Origin: Aquila chrysaetos chrysaetos | Lineage: Eukaryota; Chordata; Aves; Accipitriformes; Accipitridae | Direction: 5' to 3' | NCBI RefSeq assembly: GCF_900496995.4 | Contig: NC_044019.1 | Coordinates: 4,561,501-4,625,500, forward strand | Length of the DNA stretch: 64,000 nucleotides | In this document: in pieces, positions 59,101-64,000 of the stretch | How the letters are laid out: each line of letters opens with the position of its first letter | How positions within the stretch are numbered: the stretch's first letter is position 1 | Notes under the pieces: model-generated | Told to the model about the DNA's origin: nothing | The model's input: the letters and a program-made list of their open reading frames with translations, nothing else | Database searches by the model: none | Program-made: the position numbers and the translations under genes

Positions 59101-62100
59101 TGGCAGTGCTCTGTTGAAACTTCTTGCTAACGTACTGCTGCAGAGGGGTTCTGGTCTCAGGGTGGTGGGTGGAAGCTGGATTTGTAGCCCCTGGTTTTTG
59201 GGGGCTCAGCAGAGTTTGCTCCGGTACAGGGTGCAAGGCGGCAGGAGTCCTCACCGTGTCCCTTTGTTTCAGAGAGGTTTGATCACCACTGCCCCTGGGT
59301 GGGCAACTGCGTGGGGAAGCGCAACTATCGCTACTTCTATGCCTTCATCCTCTCCCTCTCCTTCCTGACAGCCTTCATCTTCGCCTGTGTCGTCACCCAC
59401 CTCACTCTGCGTAAGTACCGCTGGTACTAACAGTGCTGTGTTCCGTGCTCCCGGCCGCAAATGACTTGAGGCAGCACTAGGTCACTGTTCCTGTGGGACA
59501 GAGTGTGGGAAGGGTCTGGTTGGTTTACACCAGGCTTTTCAGTGCAGTTGGCCTGAATAAACGGGGTCTCAGACTGCAGGGAACCACAGATCCACCCTGC
59601 ACGGGGCTGCAGAGAGACCTTGAGAGCTGGTGACTGGGTTATCCCCTCCAGAGCGAATGAGCTGGTGGGTGTATTTGCTCTTAACCTGGCGGGGAAGGTG
59701 ACTTGCCTGTCAGCCCCAAATCTCCTGGAGCTGTGTCTGCACACTGACATTTCTGCAAAGTTACAGACTGCAGATGTTTCTCAGGCAGCCAGGCAGATCC
59801 ATATGGCCCACAGGGAGGTGACTGCCTGCTGGGGAGTGTAGCGTTGGCTGGAGATGCAGGGCTGCCTGATGCAGTGTTGTTCCTTGTCCCATTTTGCTTT
59901 GCAGGCTCTCAGAGAGATGGATTCCTTGCCACTCTGAAGACGACACCTGCAAGATATCCTTCTGATGCCATCAGCTGCTCAGACTGTTGAGCACTGGTGC
60001 AGTGACACTAACCGTGTAACAGAGAGGTGCAATGAGCTCTTCGTAGGGTCGCCCTGGTGTACTTTCCACAACTTAATTTAATCCCCTAGCTACCTGGTTG
60101 GGTCAGGCAGGCATCTCTTCATCTGTAGACTGATAACATCACAAAATTGGGAAGACCTTTAGTTGACCACCAGGGACTAAGGGTGGGTGACAAACTTGTT
60201 TCCCAGGTTGCAAGTTTACATGGAAAGGGAAGCGGCTGGAACAGGCTGTGCCTTGGTGGATGCCTGCAGAATGGCATGGGGAATGGGAAGCTTGCTGGGA
60301 TGTTTTTGTGGCCCAGTGTGTGTGGTTGCAGCATGCACCTCCCAAAACATTGCTCTGCCTCTCCTTGCAGGATGATTTTGTTCCGTGAAACTTCCTTGAC
60401 TTTTGTTTCACTGTGCTGGAGCTGGTGATTTGTTTTTTCTCAGTCTGGTCTATTTTGGGCCTCTCAGGTTTTCACACTTATTTAGTTGCTTCCAACCTGA
60501 CGACAAACGAAGATGTAAGTACCTGGACGCTTGTCCTTCTGCAGGGCCAGCCCTGGTGCTTCCTAAGTAGAGGTGAGGTTTTCAGGAGATACTTGGCTGC
60601 CTGCCTCAGTGCAGTATCTCAGTAAGGCATGCTGCCTGCATTGCCTGTGATAATCCATCGCAAAGCAAAGGCCCTGTGCCCGAGGCATTTAGGCTGTAGT
60701 TTCAGGTAGCTGAGTGGGAGGAAAGCGGCATGCAGCAGCAGGGGACTGTGCAACACGTGTTGCTTGGCAGTGTCAGGCTATGGGGGTCACGCGCTGCAGT
60801 GTTAGAAAGGTCATGTGTTTGTTTTTTCCAGTCTATATGTGGCCTCACTTAAAATTAGGAGTTCCGAGATTAAAAAAGGAAGGCTGGCCCCAGAGATTTA
60901 TTTGGGTGTTAGCCTGGGACATGGGTGATCTTAATTCAGCATCCCGCATAACCACAAATTTCCTCTGAGACCCTGGGCAAGTCCCTTTGTCTCTATCAGT
61001 TCCTCATGTCTAATAGGCAAATAATGTACAGACATCTGATGAGATTTACGTCAAAGTCTGGGGTGCTTGCAGACTCCAAGGGCCAAATGAGTACCCTGAG
61101 CAGGGCAGATTGTATGGAAAAGCAGGATCTGTCTGATCCTCAGAAGGAATCAAAATTCATCCTTCTGGCCAGAAGTACCTGTTATCCTTGCTGGAAGCTT
61201 CCAGCACTGCACAAGGCATGTTTGCATCCCCTTTTTTTTTTTCTTCCCCACTTTTTCCCCTCTCTACCTCTCTGTTACGTTCAGAGGTGTTGGCAGAACT
61301 GCACAAGGCCATGTAAGTGAAGCTAATGGAGGTCGCACCCCAGTACTGAGAGCACCGGGTCCAAAGCACGTGGCCCGTTGCCTCTCTGGTTGCATTGCCC
61401 ACGTTGCCAGCCTTATGCTGCAACTGGGGAGAGGAAGTAAAAACAAAAGGAGGAAATGTAATGGTAAATGGTTCACTGCAGCCAGGGGCCTGAGGCCAGG
61501 TATAGCATCTGCCCACTCGTGTGTGCCTATGCTTGATGTGACCGGGGTTTCAAAATCAGAGTCCCAGTGGCAGCTGCTCAGGGTGGGGGCAGATGAGATT
61601 GTTTCCTCCTGTTGCAGCATGGCCTGGGAATCCCCTTGCTGTTTGTTCAGCCTGAGGAGCCCAGGAGGGACCATGAGGTAGAGCCCTGCTCTGATGAGCT
61701 TTCAGCCTAGGAGAGAATGAGGGGAGGAGGAGGCTGGCGTTGAAGACGGTGATACTGACAAGTTGCCATGCAGCATGGGGAGGGCACAGCTTTGGAGCTT
61801 TCTAGCTGTGAGGCTGAACCTTGGCAGAGGCAGGAGCAGCATATTGCTCTCTCTTCTGGCTGCCTTTCTGCAGCTGTCCAGCTTGTTAAAGCAAAGAGAG
61901 GGAGGACGTTTGCAGTTAGACAAGCCTTCTTGACGGATTTGAACCAAGTCTATTATCGTGAAATTATCTGTTATCACATCTTTCCTGTCTTAATCTGCCT
62001 GTATCCTTTCCCTTTCAGATCAAAGGGTCCTGGTCGAATAAGAGGGGTTCAGAGTTTGCCAATCCCTACAGCCATAAAAGTATCCTCACAAACTGCTGTG

Positions 62101-63562
62101 CAGTGCTGTGTGGACCATTCCATCCCAGGTAAGAGCTTTTGACTTCCGTGGCATTGGGAATTGCATCCTGCTCTGTGAGAGGGGCCTTGGAAAGGACAGA
62201 TTTATCACAATTCAGGGGAGACTGTGTCAGCATAAACACATCTACTTCAATGATGGTGAGAAAACAGTTTCCCAGTCTCTGCAGAGAAAGGCTGGAGATA
62301 TGTCTAAGTACGAGATACAACTGTTGCTTCTCCTGTGTTTGAGCTCGATGAGTTCGGGTCACTTGTAATTGTTTCATGGAGTTTGCAGATAAGACACATC
62401 CTGCGATTCAATAAGGGGAGAGTAATGGCACCAAAGGGCTTGGCAGCAGATGGTGAATACCAGTAGTGGCACTACTTCTTAGCACTGTTTTTCCTCCTGT
62501 ACTCTGAGGATCGAGCATCGTGGCAAGCAGCCGGCGGAGATCCGCACCAGGCAGTGTGGAGAGCCTGGGTTTTACCAACACTTAGATTACCTGAAACGCT
62601 TAGTAGCCTCCTACCAAATGCTCTTACCTGAGTTAACCAGAACCAACGTTAAAACAAGGGCAAAGGTGGGCAGTTTGCTCCAGAGGTAAGGAAGCTTTGG
62701 GCCTGAAGCACGGGTACCTGCAGCACGGGATTATCGCTGCTTTGTCACAAGAGGGTGCAATTGGGCAGAGTCAGGCCGGCGTCCCCATGCGCTGTGCAGC
62801 AGGAGCTGAGGACCTCCACACTGACTTGGAGCTCTCAGCCTGTCCTAGGGCATGTGGGGATCCTTGAGACAAGTTTATTCAGTGGATCCAATCTGGATTT
62901 ATGTGGAGCGTCTCAGAGGTGCTAACTCAGTGGAACACAACAGCCGGGGAGGGTGTCTGAGGCTGTGGAGCTAGAGTCGAAGTGTGTTTTACGCTTATAT
63001 CTGGCCCTGCTCTCTGAAGTGCGCCCAAGCTTTTGGTTGGATTCGGAGGTGCTGAAATGCCAGTGCTGCCGTTCAGAGATGGTAAATCTGCAGATTCAGG
63101 GAGCCAAGCTGTTTGCTGGGAGGCTGTGGAGAGAATAGTGTTTTACTCCCAATTCTTTCCTCATTCATGTTGTTTTCCTGTTGTGAAGACCTTTCGCCAG
63201 TTCCCGTTTGGGTTTGTGGTGACCCAAAGCTTTAACTGCCTAAAAGCTGCTTGGTGGCTTGTATGATAAGTTTGTGGTTTGTCTAATGGGCAGGAAGCTG
63301 TGTTATCCAGCGTGCTCCTGCCGATGCTTTGTTTGGCAGTTCCCACGAGGAGAACCCTCTCTGTGGCTTGTGAGCTCCTGCCTTCACGGAGTCTTCATTT
63401 CCTGAACTCCTCTCCCCTTGCACCCTTCCCTTTCTGTTTTCCAGTTTGATAGACAGAAGAGGATTTATCCAGCCAGATGTCGGGACCCCGGCCAGTCCTA
63501 AGAGCGAAATCCCTTCCTTTGGAGCCAAAACTGACACCAGCATGGTAGGAGGCGTTCCCTAG
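52847..63562 (+). CDS. ZDHHC18: ZDHHC18, DHHC-type protein palmitoyltransferase
   Basis: This is a Golgi-type S-acyltransferase that moves palmitate from palmitoyl-CoA to cysteines of substrate proteins (Ras-family proteins are reported substrates). Coding exons: 52847-53103, 55650-55810, 57726-57875, 59273-59410, 59905-59953, 60412-60514, 62019-62128, 63445-63562, giving 361 residues (human 388). Four membrane segments lie near residues 66-85, 94-114, 213-235 and 253-277. Also present: DPG motif (120-122), Cys-rich domain (about 166-216) with catalytic DHHC at 193-196, and TTxE motif (282-285). The N-terminus MKDCEY and C-terminus SMVGGVP match human closely; the N-terminal Pro/Gly/Ser-rich part is shorter. 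Intron 5 is U12-type. Confidence 0.97.
53104..55649 (+). other. ZDHHC18: ZDHHC18 intron 1
   Basis: A 2546-bp intron. Its first 400 bp belong to the CpG island with two long C-runs. A (GGT)n run lies at 54092-54110 right after a G-run. No gene is seen. Confidence 0.88.
54082..54110. repeat. G-run plus (GGT)n
   Basis: A G-rich tract followed by about six GGT units. It could form a G-quadruplex and is probably length-variable. Confidence 0.8.
55650..55810 (+). CDS. ZDHHC18: ZDHHC18 exon 2
   Basis: A 161-nt exon encoding [20 protein letters not shown], the rest of membrane segment 2, and the DPG motif ([11 protein letters not shown]). Acceptor TTTTAACAG ends at 55649, donor GTGAGA starts at 55811. 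Confidence 0.95.
55811..57725 (+). other. ZDHHC18: ZDHHC18 intron 2
   Basis: A 1915-bp intron. A 169-codon ORF lies antisense at 57122-57631. It has no recognised family, and an ORF of this size is about what chance allows in a window this long. Confidence 0.85.
57726..57875 (+). CDS. ZDHHC18: ZDHHC18 exon 3 (Cys-rich domain, first part)
   Basis: A 150-nt exon encoding [19 protein letters not shown] and then [20 protein letters not shown], with the zinc-binding Cys/His of the CRD (C168, C171, H181, C182, C185, C188). Acceptor CCTTGCAG ends at 57725, donor GTAAGC starts at 57876. Confidence 0.96.
57876..59272 (+). other. ZDHHC18: ZDHHC18 intron 3
   Basis: A 1397-bp intron with no recognised internal feature. 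ORFs of up to 176 codons on the - strand (58420-58950) look like chance. Confidence 0.88.
59273..59410 (+). CDS. ZDHHC18: ZDHHC18 exon 4 (DHHC active site)
   Basis: A 138-nt exon encoding [20 protein letters not shown] and membrane segment 3. The catalytic DHHC tetrapeptide is at 59281-59292, and the acyl-accepting Cys is intact. Acceptor TTTGTTTCAG ends at 59272, donor GTAAGT starts at 59411. Confidence 0.97.
59411..59904 (+). other. ZDHHC18: ZDHHC18 intron 4
   Basis: A 494-bp intron with no notable feature. It ends TTTTGCTTTGCAG. Confidence 0.9.
59905..59953 (+). CDS. ZDHHC18: ZDHHC18 exon 5 (49 nt)
   Basis: A short exon encoding [16 protein letters not shown] plus two bases of a Ser codon. 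It aligns with human RAQGSNFLSTLKETPAS. Its 3' end is set by a U12-type donor, ATATCCTT, directly after position 59953; no GT donor keeps the frame. Confidence 0.93.
59954..60411 (+). other. ZDHHC18: ZDHHC18 intron 5, U12-type AT-AC intron
   Basis: A 458-bp intron starting ATATCCTT and ending TTTGTTTCAC. A branch-point motif TTCCTTGAC at 60392-60400 matches the minor-spliceosome consensus TTCCTTRAY, with its adenosine 12 nt before the 3' end. All three signals and the reading frame agree, so it is removed by the U11/U12 machinery. Confidence 0.93.
60412..60514 (+). CDS. ZDHHC18: ZDHHC18 exon 6
   Basis: A 103-nt exon encoding [20 protein letters not shown], the fourth membrane segment, and [14 protein letters not shown] with the TTxE motif. 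It starts after an AC acceptor. Donor GTAAGT at 60515. It leaves in phase 0. Confidence 0.95.
60515..62018 (+). other. ZDHHC18: ZDHHC18 intron 6
   Basis: A 1504-bp intron ending in a strong pyrimidine tract, CCTTTCCCTTTCAG. No other feature. Confidence 0.9.
62019..62128 (+). CDS. ZDHHC18: ZDHHC18 exon 7
   Basis: A 110-nt exon encoding [20 protein letters not shown] and [17 protein letters not shown]. It holds the conserved NPYS element (PaCCT-like region) of the cytosolic tail. Donor GTAAGA at 62129. Confidence 0.95.
62129..63444 (+). other. ZDHHC18: ZDHHC18 intron 7
   Basis: A 1316-bp intron without a recognised internal feature. It ends TTTCTGTTTTCCAG. Confidence 0.9.
63445..63562 (+). 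CDS. ZDHHC18: ZDHHC18 exon 8, end of coding region
   Basis: This exon encodes [20 protein letters not shown] to DTSMVGGVP and TAG at 63560-63562. The human tail [12 protein letters not shown]...SMVGGHP aligns at both ends; the middle is shorter and differs. Confidence 0.95.
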
Positions 63563-64000
63563 CAGTGCTGTGATGTAGCCCAGTGCCTGCTGTGCCTGCA
63601 CCTCGCTCCAGCCAGTACCTTCCCCTCTTACCATCTCCCCAGCCTCAGGCAGGACAGCCCTGTGATGCAGAGCTGCCAAAGACTCAGTTGAGCCATATGT
63701 TGCCTTTTTTTTTTTTTTTTTTAATTTTTTTTTTTTTTTTAAAGTTTATTTATTATTTTTTGTTTCACTGTGATGTGGCCTGTCTGGACTTTGGACTGAG
63801 AGAGCCCAACAGCATGCAAGACCCTCAGATTTGTGCAGAAAGCAGGGGGTTCATGCTGCACCTAGGAAGCAAATAGGTCTGGGGAGCCACCAGACCTTCT
63901 GAGTCCGGAGCGTCTGCTCCCGGGGATCACTCTGTTTCCTGCCAGGAGTCGTGAGGTGGGCCAGTGATGGGAGCTGGGGACTGGCAAAGGGTTCCTGCTC
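63563..64000 (+). other. ZDHHC18: ZDHHC18 3'UTR (partial)
   Basis: Contains two long T-runs (about 63704-63722 and 63726-63740) followed by an AT-rich stretch. No AATAAA is present before the window ends, so the transcript continues beyond position 64000. Confidence 0.8.

Overview
This is vertebrate nuclear DNA, most likely from a bird or another sauropsid. Three split protein-coding genes lie head to tail on the + strand: ARID1A (from exon 2 to its end), PIGV (complete coding region) and ZDHHC18 (complete coding region, 3' end of the transcript not reached). The order and orientation match human 1p36.11. The proteins align closely with the human ones as I remember them, but with a non-mammalian pattern of substitutions. 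Introns are compact, and I recognise no mammalian SINE/LINE copy. The avian assignment is an inference.

ARID1A (1..about 41850). The window opens inside intron 1; the large first exon lies upstream. Nineteen coding exons (exons 2-20) join without a frame break and encode 1896 residues, from the Gln/Pro-rich N-terminal half through the ARID DNA-binding domain (exons 11-12) to the long BAF250_C domain in exon 20. A 3'UTR with an AATAAA at 41827 follows. Intron 4 is 15.5 kb and holds a CpG-island-like block (about 12060-12520) and a possible 18-nt microexon. Exon 18 has an internal in-frame acceptor that corresponds to the human short isoform.

Intergenic and PIGV (about 41850-52640). After about 2 kb without a supported gene comes a GC-rich CpG island (about 43850-45150) with YY1-, E-box- and ETS-like motifs, the probable PIGV promoter. 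PIGV has three coding exons (517 residues). It encodes the ER GPI mannosyltransferase II, and its first coding intron uses a GC donor.

ZDHHC18 (about 52500-64000). A second CpG island with GC boxes and a CTCF-like site covers the first exon, only 822 bp after the PIGV stop codon. Eight coding exons give a 361-residue Golgi-type DHHC palmitoyltransferase. Intron 5 is a textbook U12-type AT-AC intron. The 3'UTR runs off the window.

The three genes share no pathway: ARID1A is a chromatin remodelling subunit, PIGV makes GPI anchors, and ZDHHC18 attaches palmitate to proteins. Their proximity reflects conserved synteny. No RNA gene, CRISPR array or recognisable intact mobile element was found. 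All splice junctions were placed by eye from GT-AG (or variant) signals, reading-frame continuity and recalled human protein sequence.
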